Assembly (NCBI RefSeq): GCF_020360975.1
Contig: NW_025408673.1
Coordinates: forward strand, 248,001 to 312,000
DNA length: 64,000 bases
Direction of reading: 5' to 3'
DNA from: Hirsutella rhossiliensis
Lineage: Eukaryota; Ascomycota; Sordariomycetes; Hypocreales; Ophiocordycipitaceae
Shown: positions 48,618-59,161 of the stretch, piece by piece
How the letters are laid out: the number at the start of each line of letters is the position of its first letter
Position numbering within the stretch: the first letter of the stretch is position 1
Made by a program: the position numbers and the translations under genes
The notes under the pieces: generated by a model
What the model was told of the DNA's origin: nothing
What the model saw: the letters and a program-made list of their open reading frames with translations, nothing else
Databases searched by the model: none

Positions 48618-50863
48618 TACTTATAGCTAAGGACCTATTTTCCTCTTACGTTTTCTTTAAGAACTTATTTAAAAGACCCTATCTTTTTATATAAGGCTAG
48701 GTAGTCTTTCTAGGCCTAGAAAAACTAGTCTTTAAAGGGGTGTTTTTCTAGCTACTTTTAGTTTACTAGTAAGTCTAGGAGGTCTCTTTTATATACCTTC
48801 CTTATTAATTAAGGCTTAAAAGGTCAGCCTACTATAAATACTTTATAAGAGCTATCTTTTATAAGCGTTAAATAAAAGTCGGAAAAATAATTAATATAAA
48901 GGAAAAGTTAGTCTTCTTTTATATTAGGCTCTATACCTTCCTTTACTTCTTAAAGTAAGGATAAAAAGGTAGCTAGGTAATCTTTTAAGAGAGATACCTT
49001 TCTTACCCTTTTAAAGGTTAAAATAAAAAGACTAATAAAAAAGCTACTTTTAGATCTTCTTCTTATATAAAAGGAGGCATAGGGAGGTAAGCGTATTTTA
49101 GCTCTACCGCTTTCCTATAGTTTCTTCCTTTATTTAAATTATTTAATTTAGTAGCTTCTTTTTTTTCTTTAAAGTTAGCGTTATCCTTAACTACTTTAAC
49201 GTTAGTTTCTTCTTTTATTTCCTTATTTAAGACCTCTTCCTAAGACTATTAAAAAGGGGGGATTAAGATCTTTTAAATTAGCTAACGTTAAGAAAGTAAG
49301 AAGGGCTATTAATCCCTCTTTCTATTAAAGAAACTAGATTTATTAAAAATTATATTCCTAGTTAAAATAACCTTTTATAAAAGAAGAATCTAGATCTAAA
49401 AGATATTTATAGAATTATAACTAATAAGGTAACTAATAAAAGCTCTAGGATTAAGCTTTCTTTTCTTCTTCCTTTTTAGCTATATATTAGTAGTTATAGT
49501 ATATACCTTATAGCTATAGGTATAAAGGTAGGCTAGCGAGGCCCTTTTCTTTATAAAGAGCTTAAAAGGGGATTTTTAGTTTATTCTTTAAGTAGTCCTT
49601 CTAAGGTCCTTAGGGTTCTTAAGGGTCCGGTTCTAAAGGTAATAAGTAGTCTTAACGACTTCCCTTTAAAGGTTATAGGGAAGCCTTATAGTAAGTTTAA
49701 TTATATAGGCCCTTTTTATTATAATACCCCTTAATCCTTTTACCCCTTTATTTTAGGCCTAGGTATTTAGTATTAATAGGATAGGTAAAATACCCCCTTT
49801 TTAAAGCGAATTTAAGATATCGTTTATAAATAGCTCTCTATTAAACTATATCTTCTTTACCTTATAGCTAAAGTAGGATTTTATCTAGTTAATAAAGTCT
49901 TAAAAGGTAAACTAGTTATACTTACTTAAGTAGGTCTATAAGAAATAAAGGAAAATTATCCTTAAAAAGGCGTTTATAAAAAATAATACCTTAATAAAGC
50001 TTTATTAGTCTTTAAAAATATTAGTTTAGTCGACTTAAATTTCCTTATATAGCTAGTCTAGCTATAAAAGGGTTCGTTTAGAAATTTATCTCTTTATTTT
50101 TCCTTAGCTATAGTATTTATATTTTATAGTCTTTAAGCTTTTTATTTATATACTTTATTATTAGCTTAGCTTATATAAAGCTAAGGGGCTTAGGTAACTA
50201 AGTTATATATATTAAAGAAAGCTATCTCTTTAAGCTATTAAAAGAGGGTCCTTTATAATAAACTTATTCCTTTTAATAAGAAAAGCTAACTTTTAAGAGA
50301 TTCCTTCCTAAGGATAGGTTAGAATTTAAGAATAAATTAACTAAATTTCTCCTTAATAAGCTTAATTATTTAATTCTTTTAGACTAGCTTTATAAGCTTA
50401 AATATTATATCTTAAAAGATTCCTTTTTTTAAAGAAGGTAGAAAAGAATTAAGCTTATAAAAATTTAAGGGTAAAATACTACCCTTTTTTTACTATAGAA
50501 TCTATATAGTTTTATTAAGTAGTTTTATTATAAGATTTACCCTTTTATACCCCTTTATCTATATAGTTAATTTACTAGTAATAAGGTATTCCCTTTATAC
50601 TTTCTTAAAGGACTAAAATCGTAAAAGTATATTATAAATATTAAGGGAAGTATTAAAGTTAAGGATAGCTAATTTTCGTAAAAGATAATTTAAGGGCTTA
50701 AATAGTTAGTCTTAGCTTTATTAATTTATAAGGAAGATAAAGGCTAGATTTACTATACTAATAATTTTTCCTTAAATTTATAGCTTAAATAAGGGTAGTA
50801 GTATTAGTTATTATTTCTTAGTAACCTAAATCTTATTTATTCTCTTTTATAATATAAGGTCCT

Positions 50864-51050
50864 TGTAACGGTCTCAACTGAGTGTGTTGACAACTAGCTG
50901 AGCGACTGCGACGAGTATCCTAAAGCTAAGGAGAAAAGAAGAAGAAAAGAAAAGAAAGGAAAGCTCTCGAAGATGGCACGAGCTTATAAGCGGAGCTCCG
51001 GTGGGTCTTGTCGAGAGCGGAGCCGAGACCTCACGGCTCAGCCCGTTACA
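50864..51050 (-). repeat. Gypsy element 3' LTR
   Basis: 187 bp. A TATA-like CTTATAAG lies at 50,982-50,990. It lacks one C and one G relative to the other LTR (the GAGACC...GGCTC region); otherwise they look identical. Confidence 0.95.
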
Positions 51051-52949
51051 ATAACCCCTCCTTCCTCCCCGTTTCGATCGTTTCGATTGGGGTGGTTTCG
51101 ATCCAACTTTCCCATGAACTTCTTCATACCTAGCCAGTGCTATTGTGTCTGCGACGTACTTGACTGGCTCCCACGTCGGACCTATCCATCCGACCCATTT
51201 CACCAACACTTTCCACTCTCTCCCGACTTTCTTCCTGTCCAGAATCTCTTCCACTTCCCACAGCTCGCCATCGTCCGTCAAAATGGCCGGTGGGCGGTAG
51301 TCATCCGACGTCTGTGACGGTAGCGGATCGTCCGCTGCTAAGCGTAAGAGCGACACGTGGAACACGTTGTGTATTCCCGGAGGCGTGTCCAGCCTGCACG
51401 CGTGTGACCCAATGGTCTCCAGGACGGTGTACTTGGCCGACAGCCAATCGAGCTTCTTGGATGGCCGATTGGATCGGATGTTGCGAAGTCGCAGCCATAC
51501 CTTGTCTCCAGGCTTGAACTGGTCTGACGGCTGTCTTCGCGAATTGGCGTTCTTCTCTTGCTGCTCTTGCGCTGACGCAATTGCCGCCTGGGCCCATTCC
51601 GTTGCCTCTCGAAATCGTTGCACAATGCTTTCAGCCCTGGCCACTGGGGACCTTCCGTCCGTCCGTAACTTCTCCTTGACTTGTATCGGGTCAACATGAT
51701 ACCCATGCGTGATAAAGAACGGGCTCAGGCCTGTCGACGTCGAGTTGTGATTGTTGATGGCCATCATGGCCGCTGGCAACAGCTCTTCCCAGTTATCCTG
51801 AGCATAAGCAGCAAAGATCCTCAGATATCTCTCGACTTCCTGATTCGCCCTTTCTGTTGCACCGTCAGTCTCGGGATGCCACGCCGTAGACAATCTTTGC
51901 TTCACGCGTAGCAGCTCGCAGAGCCTCTGCCATAGTCTACTGGTGAATTGCGTGCCACGGTCAGTGACGATCGCGCGCGGCACGCCATGGTGTTGCACCA
52001 CGTTCCGTAGCAATGCTCTGGCCGTCGTCTCGGCCGTGATGTCCTTCAATGACTCAAGAACGACACTTTTGGACAGTCTGTCCGTCACGACCATAAGGTT
52101 GGTCGAACCGTTCGACTTGGTTGGTGGCAGGTCTGTCACAAAGTCAATTGACAGCTCCGACCAGATCCTGTCTGGAATAGGTAGCGGCTTCAATAAACCG
52201 CGACGCTTCTCTCGCCAAATGTTGCTTCGGCCACACACATCACAATTTCTCACAAATTGACGCACGTCTGAATCGAGGCCTGGCCAATAAAACTTGCGGC
52301 TCAACAAGGACTTCAGCATGTCCCGTCCGGGGTGTCCTGCAAGCGTTGAGTCATGCGTCTCCTGCATAAGCCGCGTGCGCAGGGTTCGTGGTTCGGCACC
52401 CAAATTCGCTCGCCAGCAGAGCCGCTGTCCATCGTCAATCGAGCATTCCGAGAGCATCACGGGCAGTCCCCAATGCGACGGCAGACGCCTCTCGCCTTGC
52501 TGTACGGCCTTTCGGATGAGCCAATAACGATTGTGCTTGACACCTTCGTCCCATAACTTCTGCAGTTCCGGGTCCGAGAAAGGGTTTTCGATTGAGTCGT
52601 CTTGGTCAGTTGTTGCGTCATCGGGTTGATCCGTGTCGCCCTTGGTGACATAACCGCTCTTGACTTTTGTCACCAGGCCACCCTTGTTACGTTGCAGCAG
52701 CTGAACACGTCGTCCTTGCAACCGATCATCTTCGGCGCTGTGCGGCATGTCCTGTTCTCGTCGCGACAGCGTGTCCGGTACGACGGCTTCTTTGCCCGGT
52801 CGATGCTTGATGGTGAAGCTGTACCGCGATAGCGTCTCAGCCCATCGCGCCTGACGTTCACTCAGTTGCTGCTTCTTGGTGAAGTAACGGAGGTTGAGAT
52901 GATCCGTCAAAACGGTAAAGGACTTCACACTCTCAATTCGGCGTCCCAA
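50874..52949 (-). CDS. Gypsy pol, RNase H end, integrase and chromodomain
   Basis: Open frame of 691 codons continuing pol after a frameshift near 52,930. Residues 1-65 finish the RNase H and connection region. The integrase zinc finger is H199, H206, C236, C239. The catalytic triad is Asp269, Asp330 and Glu366, with 35 residues between the last two (DD35E). A chromodomain follows at about 563-612, starting WEVEEILD and including the aromatic-rich KWVGW and TWEP segments that form a methyl-lysine cage in the family. Residues from about 634 on are encoded by the 3' LTR itself, so the frame runs 177 bp into the LTR and the polypurine tract is translated as KRGGRRG. Chromodomains of this kind can guide integration to histone H3K9-methylated chromatin, which fits its site here; targeting is inferred. 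Confidence 0.9.
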   Translation of the reverse strand: MGRRIESVKSFTVLTDHLNLRYFTKKQQLSERQARWAETLSRYSFTIKHRPGKEAVVPDTLSRREQDMPHSAEDDRLQGRRVQLLQRNKGGLVTKVKSGYVTKGDTDQPDDATTDQDDSIENPFSDPELQKLWDEGVKHNRYWLIRKAVQQGERRLPSHWGLPVMLSECSIDDGQRLCWRANLGAEPRTLRTRLMQETHDSTLAGHPGRDMLKSLLSRKFYWPGLDSDVRQFVRNCDVCGRSNIWREKRRGLLKPLPIPDRIWSELSIDFVTDLPPTKSNGSTNLMVVTDRLSKSVVLESLKDITAETTARALLRNVVQHHGVPRAIVTDRGTQFTSRLWQRLCELLRVKQRLSTAWHPETDGATERANQEVERYLRIFAAYAQDNWEELLPAAMMAINNHNSTSTGLSPFFITHGYHVDPIQVKEKLRTDGRSPVARAESIVQRFREATEWAQAAIASAQEQQEKNANSRRQPSDQFKPGDKVWLRLRNIRSNRPSKKLDWLSAKYTVLETIGSHACRLDTPPGIHNVFHVSLLRLAADDPLPSQTSDDYRPPAILTDDGELWEVEEILDRKKVGREWKVLVKWVGWIGPTWEPVKYVADTIALARYEEVHGKVGSKPPQSKRSKRGGRRGYCNGLSREVSAPLSTRPTGAPLISSCHLRELSFLFFSSSFLLSFRILVAVAQLVVNTLS
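51055..51070 (-). other. Polypurine tract of the gypsy element
   Basis: Sixteen uninterrupted purines on the minus strand (GGGGAGGAAGGAGGGG), four bases before the 3' LTR. This is the usual plus-strand primer site for reverse transcription. Confidence 0.85.
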
Positions 52950-54700
52950 TGCTCAAGGCAGCGAATGATCGCCAGCAGCTCTTTATCGTGGATTGGGTAG
53001 TTGCACTCCGCCGGTGCGTTTTTCTTTGAGAAGAAGGCCACAGGCCGCATGATGCCGTCATCGCCCTTTTGCGAGAGCGCCCCTCCTGTGACATAACCGG
53101 ATGAATCCGTCTCCACAATCGTCTCTCTATCCGGATCCCATTGCGCAAGGACCGGCGCACTGGTCAGAAGAGCCTTCAACTCCTCGAAGGCCTTGTCGCA
53201 CTCCTTCGACCACGCAAACACCGCATCCTTCTTTGTTAACGCCGTTAGAGGCGCGGCGATGTTGGAGAATCTGGGAATGAATTGCCGGTAATAGTTGGCA
53301 AACCCCAGAAAACTTCTGACGCCTTTGACAGAACGGGGTCGCTGCCACTGCTGAATTGCCTGCACCTTCTCCGGGTCCACGCGGATACCTTTCCCGGCTT
53401 CGACGATGAAGCCCAGGTACTTGACACTCTTTGCCTCAAAGTCACACTTGTCGATATCAATCTGCAGGCCTGCATCTCGCAGTCGAGCAAGGACCTGCCT
53501 GACTTTGTTGCGATGATCTGCGAGCGAACCGCTCGAGTAGATCAAGATGTCGTCAATGTAAGCGGAACAGAACTCGTCGAGGAAATCTCGCAACGTGTGG
53601 TTTATGTAACGCTGAAACGTTGCGGGAGCACCCGTCAACCCGAACGGCGTGACAAGCCATTCGTAGAGTCCGTAACGTGTTCTGAATGCTGTCTTCCACT
53701 CGTCTCCCTCCTCGACGCGAATCTTGTGAAATGCTGCGATAACGTCAAGTTTGGTGAGCCACTTGGCTTGACAGCGACCGCAAAGTTTCCTCGATCAACG
53801 GCAAGGGATATCGGTCTTTCTTGGTGATCGCATTCAATCCTCGATAGTCCACGCAAAAGCGCAGACCACCACCGGGCTTCCTCACGAACAAAACTGGTGC
53901 TGACGCTGGAGAACTACTTGCTCGAATGAAACCCTTGTCGAGTAGCTCAGTGAGAGTCTTTCGCAGAACAATGAGCTCTTCTCGTGACATGCCGTACAAT
54001 GGTCCCCACGGCGGTTCTTTCTCCTTGTCATCAGGACCTCTCTAACTGAATCTTGTGATCACACCCGGACGACGCGGTGGGAGTTGGTCCGCTTGGTCGC
54101 GGTCGAAGACGGATAGGTACTCGTGGTAGTGACGGGGCAGCTTCTCTCGGGTCTGACTTCTTCCTCGGAGTCAATGCCTTCTCAATGTCTTTCAGGCTTG
54201 CGGCGAAGATCCGCACTCCATCGTCTCGATGCTTGAACTTTCTTGCTCGGCGAACCATTCCGGCGAACACGAACGCCGCCTGTCCTCGTATGTTGCACCG
54301 TTCCTCCTCCTTCGGGTCTCGGCCTTTCACCCAATGGTCGTGCGTCCCGATATGCAAGAGGTTCTGCGATAATCGCAAGGTGACATCCTCCTGGTTCAAC
54401 CACTTCTTGCCCAGAATCACAGGGTCGGTCTGGTCTCGCACAACGTAGAAAAAGCTCTTTCTTCTGGTACCCGTCGATATCGAAGTCGAAGTAGGTCACG
54501 GCACAGATGGCCTCGGGTGAGAATGTGTTGACCTGCTCCAACGTTCGAGGTTTAATCGGAATACGCGGCAGGTGAAGCTTGCGGGCAAGGCGCTCACTGA
54601 TGGTCCCATAACACAGGCAACCACAGTCAACGAAGGCCGTGATGAAATACTCGATTGATACCGAAATTTACGTAGAGGCCTTCACAGTCCATCTCGTCCT
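52925..54700 (-). pseudogene. Gypsy pol, protease and reverse transcriptase, frameshifted
   Basis: Read across at least four frames. Protease: FVDCG near 54,630, with D-C-G at the active-site position instead of the common D-S/T-G. Linker: 54,441-54,031. RT fingers: [22 protein letters not shown] in 53,999-53,745. RT palm: FGL then TGAPATFQRYI, and YIDDILIYSSG (about 53,560-53,528) with both catalytic Asp intact. RNase H start: ETDSSGYVTGGALSQKG (about 53,120-53,070) and IHDKELLAI near 52,990. Frame changes occur near 54,600, 54,440, 54,030, 53,760-53,640 and 52,930; each is explained by a one-base gain or loss rather than by substitution. Confidence 0.88.
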
Positions 54701-54796
54701 TCTGAGTTGCCCATTCCGCCTCAGCCTTTGCGCGCTCCTGACGGCGATTTTCGTCAGGAGCTACTCGTTTTCCGAATGGTCATCGGAGGTATCCCG

Positions 54797-55941
54797 CTAG
54801 AACTCTCCGCGGGCTCTTGGTGCTTTGCTCGAGCTTCTTGTCTTCTCTTCGACACGGACCTTGACTCTGCTGCCGCCGATCTTCCCGGGACACTTGGCCG
54901 CAAGATGGCCAAGCTTCCCGCACTCGTAACATTTGCGCTCCTCCAACGGAACAAATTGCTTTTCCTCCGGGGCCCTCCTGCCGTTTATCAACCGATTTGC
55001 TTTCACGGGTTCCCAATCCATCTGATCATCGGACGGGGGGGACGACGTGGTTGGCGATCCGGGTGACGGGGGCTTTTGTCGGGACTCGAGCGGTTCGGAT
55101 AAACGACCATACTCCTTTCTTGACCTCTGCTCGCGGCCTTGTTGTCGTTGGTGGAAATTGAGGCTATCTAGGCGCGAGCCAATCGTCAAGAGTAGCTCGG
55201 CGTAGCTGTTGAAATCCTTCGGGAGACTGACGGCACTGACGAGACTCGACTTGAGCCTATTATTAATTGCTCCTTCCAAGTAATTGATTTGCACCACGTC
55301 GGCCCACTCGCCACCGCCACTATCGGCAAGCTCTTTCTCGAACTTTGGGAAGAAACTGGCGAAACTCTCATCAGGCTTCTGCTTCAACGATCGAAGTCGA
55401 TCCAGTGCTCGTGCCTTTGCGTTCGGGTCCCCGTACCGACGGTTCAAGTAGTCGAGAAACAGATCTGGGAGCGAGCACCATCGATACCGCCCTGTTCGTA
55501 ATAAGCAGCGGCCATGTTCTGGGCTGTTCCCGCCAACCGGGAGTACACATAGGCGAAGAGTGCTTCTTTATTGTCGAATGCCTGTCGGTCCACAGCCAAT
55601 TTCGCTTTCATCTCTAAGAACCAGGGACGGAAGTTTTTCCTGGTTCCATCGAATTTCGGCGGATCAGGCAAGGTTGGTTTTACCCTCTTTGATGGGATTC
55701 TTTCGGATGTCTCGATCGATTGAGGCGTGTTGTCGGACATCGGTTCGATAGGAGCGACTGGTTCATTTGCCGGAGTCGGAGTTGAGACGGCTGTTTGGAG
55801 GATTCGGATCTGCGATCGCATCTCTTCGCGTTCGGCCTCTTGGCTTGCACACACACTTTCTAGTTTGTCCATCACTGCAGCCAGGGCTTGCATCATCGAT
55901 TGAGGCTCAAAAGAACCTTGCTGGGAATCGATTGCCTCCAT
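54797..55941 (-). pseudogene. Gypsy gag with CCHC zinc knuckle, one frameshift
   Basis: Starts at the ATG at 55,941. The first frame (to about 55,460) has a helical N-terminal part and then PPKFDGTRKNFRPWFLEMK, the conserved start of the retrotransposon gag domain. A one-base break near 55,460 moves coding to the frame 55,447-54,797, which holds the rest of the capsid region (FFPKFEKELADSG, LEGAINNRLK) and the nucleocapsid knuckle C-x2-C-x4-H-x4-C in KCYECGKLGHLAAKC (about 54,949-54,905). Gag binds and packages element RNA into virus-like particles. About 450 bp of leader separates the 5' LTR from this ATG. Confidence 0.9.
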
Positions 55942-56373
55942 GACTGAAGATTTTCTCCTCGTCTCTCAGGACTGAGGGCGACTTGATCACACAGCAAGTC
56001 TGATACGGAAGGGATATCTCGACAACGGTCGAACGCTATCAACGCCTCGAAGGCTCCTTCCTACACGGCTGGACGTTCTGCACAGGGCTTCTAGTCCAGC
56101 TGCTGCCGTCCACACTGGGAGCCAAGCAGCAATCACGTACTTCTCGCTCAACCGCACGCCGTACGGAGAGCAGATTGACGCTCCACGTCCTTTGCTCGGG
56201 AGATGAGAGCTACGCGACGCGAGCCAAGCTGGCTTTGGCGCCGTACACACACGCACTTTCGTCGCGGGCGTTCCACACAGGATTGCCCAAGCTACTGCCA
56301 CTCCGCGTACCCACAAAGGGAACTGAACAGCGCTGCCAATTGATTGTGATCAAAGGCTTTAACGATGAAAGGG

Positions 56374-56385
56374 AGCTTTAGGATA
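56374..56385 (-). other. Self-complementary primer-binding site of the gypsy element
   Basis: One base inside the 5' LTR boundary lies TATCCTAAAGCT (minus strand). It is perfectly complementary, over 12 nt, to AGCTTTAGGATA within each LTR (50,916-50,927 and 56,439-56,450). No tRNA-like TGG start is present. In the Tf1/sushi group the transcript 5' end folds back to prime its own reverse transcription at this kind of site. If so, transcription should start at the A at 56,450. Confidence 0.8.
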
Positions 56386-56386
56386 A

Positions 56387-56575
56387 TGTAACGGTCTCAA
56401 CTGAGTGTGTTGACAACTAGCTGAGCGACTGCGACGAGTATCCTAAAGCTAAGGAGAAAAGAAGAAGAAAAGAAAAGAAAGGAAAGCTCTCGAAGATGGC
56501 ACGAGCTTATAAGCGGAGCTCCGGTGGGTCTTGTCGAGAGCGGAGCCGAGACCCTCACGGGCTCAGCCCGTTACA
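56387..56575 (-). repeat. Gypsy element 5' LTR
   Basis: 189 bp, drives minus-strand transcription. It holds a TATA-like CTTATAAG about 55-60 bp before the predicted start at 56,450. Confidence 0.95.
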
Positions 56576-57929
56576 GTCCTCCTTAAGAGACTTTTAAATA
56601 ATATCTTTTAGTCCTTTAAGAAGCGTAATTTTAAAAGGACGACTTTCCTTAAAAACTTATTAGTAGTCCTTTAGCTAATAGGGCCTTTTATATACTTAGT
56701 AGGTAGGTCGATTCCTCCTTATTTATTATCTCTTTAAAATATCCTTATTCCTTTTTAAAAGGTTTACTTAATAAACCCCTTTTTTTATACCTTATTATTA
56801 ATTTTAATAAGGTTCGATTTCGACTAGTTCTTTAATCTTTTAACTAATAAACTAAAAGGTTTATTAAGGGACTAGTTAGGCTAGATAGACTAATAGGGCC
56901 GGGCCTAGAGTAGTAAGCGGAGCTAGGGCTAGGACTAAGGTAGTAGTTAAAGATAAGGTTAAGGCTCTTAAAAGAGTAAGAGCTAAAAGGGTAGTAGCTA
57001 TAGTAATAATAATAAGGGCTATAGTAAGAGAGGCTATAGTAGCTATAAGGGTAGTAAGTCGAGCTATCTAAGTTAAGTACTAGCTATAAAAAAATAAGAC
57101 TACTTATTATTATACTTTAATAGCTTTTTTATTTAGTTCTTAGCTAGCTTCTTAAAAGATAGTTAAGTAACTATTATTAATAAGCTTTATTAATAGAGAT
57201 ACATCTTATAGCTACTACTTAGAAAGAGCTTTTATTAAGAAGTATTAGTTAGCTTCTTTAAGGATTTCTTTTTATTTAGCTAGCTATAGAGAAGCTAGTA
57301 GGTTCTTAGTAGAAAAAGCTCCTAAGTATACTATATAGGTCTTCTTAATATAGTTAGTTATATAGCCCCTTAAGGGAGTTATTAAGGTCTTAAGCTTTAA
57401 AAGCTATTACTTAAGAGTCTTTTTTTTAAAAAGAGATTAGCTTTATAGTATTAATAGATTTTATTATCGCTATATATATAATAGTTAGTAGCTTTATCTT
57501 ATTAAGGTATTTCTTATAATAACTATTATAGTTACCTAAAGTAGTAAAAAAAGCTCTTTACTATATAAAGGTTAGCTTAGAAAAGAGGGAAGCTCCCTTT
57601 ATAAATTCTATTACCTTAAGATAAAAAGGGGGCTTAAGAGAGTCTTACTTATTAAAGAAGACTAAATTATAAATAGTTCTATTTATATAAGCTTATAGCT
57701 CCTTTACCTACTTATTTTAATCTTAAGGCTTTATAAGAATCGTCTTATAAACTATAAAGGTAGTAAAGGAATTGTTTTTTAATATTCTTATAAAAGAAAG
57801 AGTAGAAAAGTTAGTTAAAAATTAGCTTTTTTAGTAAGAGGGGTAAAAGGAAGCTATAAAGGATATAAGGAAGGTGCCTTTTATAGTAGCTAAAAGGTTT
57901 AAGAATTCTATCCCTCTTAGGCTTATAAC

Positions 57930-58339
57930 TCTTATAAAGAAAGATATAAAAAGTATATATAAAATATATAAAGGTAAAATTAAAAGTAAGGGGTTAAATA
58001 GGTAGAGTAAATATATTTAATTCTTAAAAAAGTAGTAATTATAGTAAGGGAGTAATTATTATATTACCTTAATTTTCCTTTTTTCTTTTATTTAATATTT
58101 CTCTTTATACTTATTTAAGATCTTAATTAAAAAATACTTAAAGAGGCTATTAATATCCTTTTAACTACTAAGCTTTTTACTAGTTTTTCCTTTCTTTTCT
58201 AGCTATTACTAGTATATCTATCTTATCTCTTACTACTTTTATAAGAAGCTATTATTACTTTTACTTCCTTTTATACCCTTACTTCTTTTTCTATACTTCT
58301 TTTTAGCTCCTTCTTTTTTCTTTTATACTAAGTATTTTT
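57930..58339 (-). repeat. Truncated copia LTR of copy D
   Basis: Matches the first about 410 bp (plus-strand reading) of the family LTR, then breaks off near 58,339. The rest of the LTR, including the CTTCGCGATA end, is missing. Confidence 0.72.
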
Positions 58340-58704
58340 ATAACTACCTTAGCTATAAAGCTAGCTAAGGCTACTTTTACTTTAAGGTTTAATACTATAA
58401 TTATAAAGGAGAGCACTTTATAACTAATAAAGTATAATATAGAGTCTATAAAAGAATAACTAATACTTAGTAGCCTTAGCCCCCTTATACTTATAAGGCC
58501 CTTAAAGCCCCTTAGGCCCCTTAGGCTTAACTATAACCTTATTAGTATTATATAATCTAATACTAATAGGTAGGAAATAGCTAACCTATTAATCTTAAAG
58601 TAAGCTTTAAAAATAAAAGTAGACCTTATCTTATTATAAGAACCTTACTTTTATAAGATTAATAATAGCTATATCCTTATATAGTATTTAGCCTATAATA
58701 TTAT
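58340..58704. other. RIPped filler between copia copies D and B
   Basis: 0.37 kb of AT-rich sequence with CCTTAGGCCCC-like tandem similarity around 58,480-58,530. Nothing recognised. Confidence 0.45.
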
Positions 58705-59161
58705 TCTCGCGAAGAGAGATATAAGAAGTATATAAAAATATATAAAGGTAAAATTAGAAGTAAGGGGTCGGATAGGTAAGGCAGAGAGATTTAATTCTTA
58801 TAAGGGCAGCAATAAAGGTAGGGGAGTAATTATTATATTACCTTAATTATCCTTCTTTCTTTTATCTAACGCCCCTATTTATACCTATCTAGTATCTTAA
58901 TTAATAAAGAAGATCCTACTTAAAGAAGCTACTAATATCCTTTTAACTACCGAGCTTTTTATCGGTTTTTTCCTTCCTTTATAGCCGTTTCCGGTATATC
59001 CGTCTTATCTCTCGCTACTTATACCTCCCCTTATGCCCCTACCCTCCTTTCTATACCTTCCTTTTAGCTCCTTCTTCTATACCGGGTGTTTTTAGCTTCC
59101 TTAGTCCCTTTTACTAAGGGATATCTCCGAGAACTATAAAATTAAGCTACGCTTCGCGACA
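58705..59161 (-). repeat. Copia copy B, low-coordinate LTR
   Basis: 457 bp, about 20 bp shorter than the LTRs of A through internal deletions. Its plus-strand end reads CTTCGCGACA, so the sense start is TGTCGCG, showing the unmutated TG terminus of the family. Confidence 0.85.

Larger units (their letters stand above)
50864..56575 (-). mobile_element. Ty3/gypsy chromovirus (chromodomain LTR retrotransposon), not RIPped, recent insertion
   Basis: 5,712 bp with short LTRs of 187 and 189 bp, TGTAACG/CGTTACA ends and a 5-bp target duplication GTCCT (50,859-50,863 and 56,576-56,580) inside copia copy D. On the minus strand the order is gag with CCHC knuckle, protease, reverse transcriptase, RNase H, integrase, chromodomain, which is the gypsy order. 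GC content and TpG/CpA use are normal, unlike everything around it. The LTRs differ only by two single-base indels in C and G runs. The primer-binding site pairs with the LTR itself (see separate entry), and a 16-base polypurine tract precedes the 3' LTR. Gag-pol is broken by several one-base frameshifts, so this copy, as sequenced, is not autonomous. Confidence 0.95.
48616..58339 (-). mobile_element. Copia retrotransposon copy D, truncated, heavily RIPped, split by a gypsy insertion
   Basis: Two colinear blocks, 48,616-50,863 and 56,576-57,929, match copy A from about 43,153 to 46,747 (integrase and gag end). A damaged LTR follows at 57,930-58,339. The RT and RNase H end is missing; its place is taken by the 390-bp repeat. 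The block is interrupted at GTCCT by the gypsy element at 50,864-56,575. RIP damage is as heavy as in copy C. Around 56,650-56,710 it shares with copy B a short gag variant that A and C lack. Confidence 0.78.

Noticed and set aside
22960..50863. AT-rich block considered as mitochondrial DNA or a centromere
   Set aside because: CpG remains common, strands show C-to-T/G-to-A damage on identifiable copia and Fot1 sequence, and no mitochondrial gene is present. A centromeric location is possible but cannot be shown from sequence.
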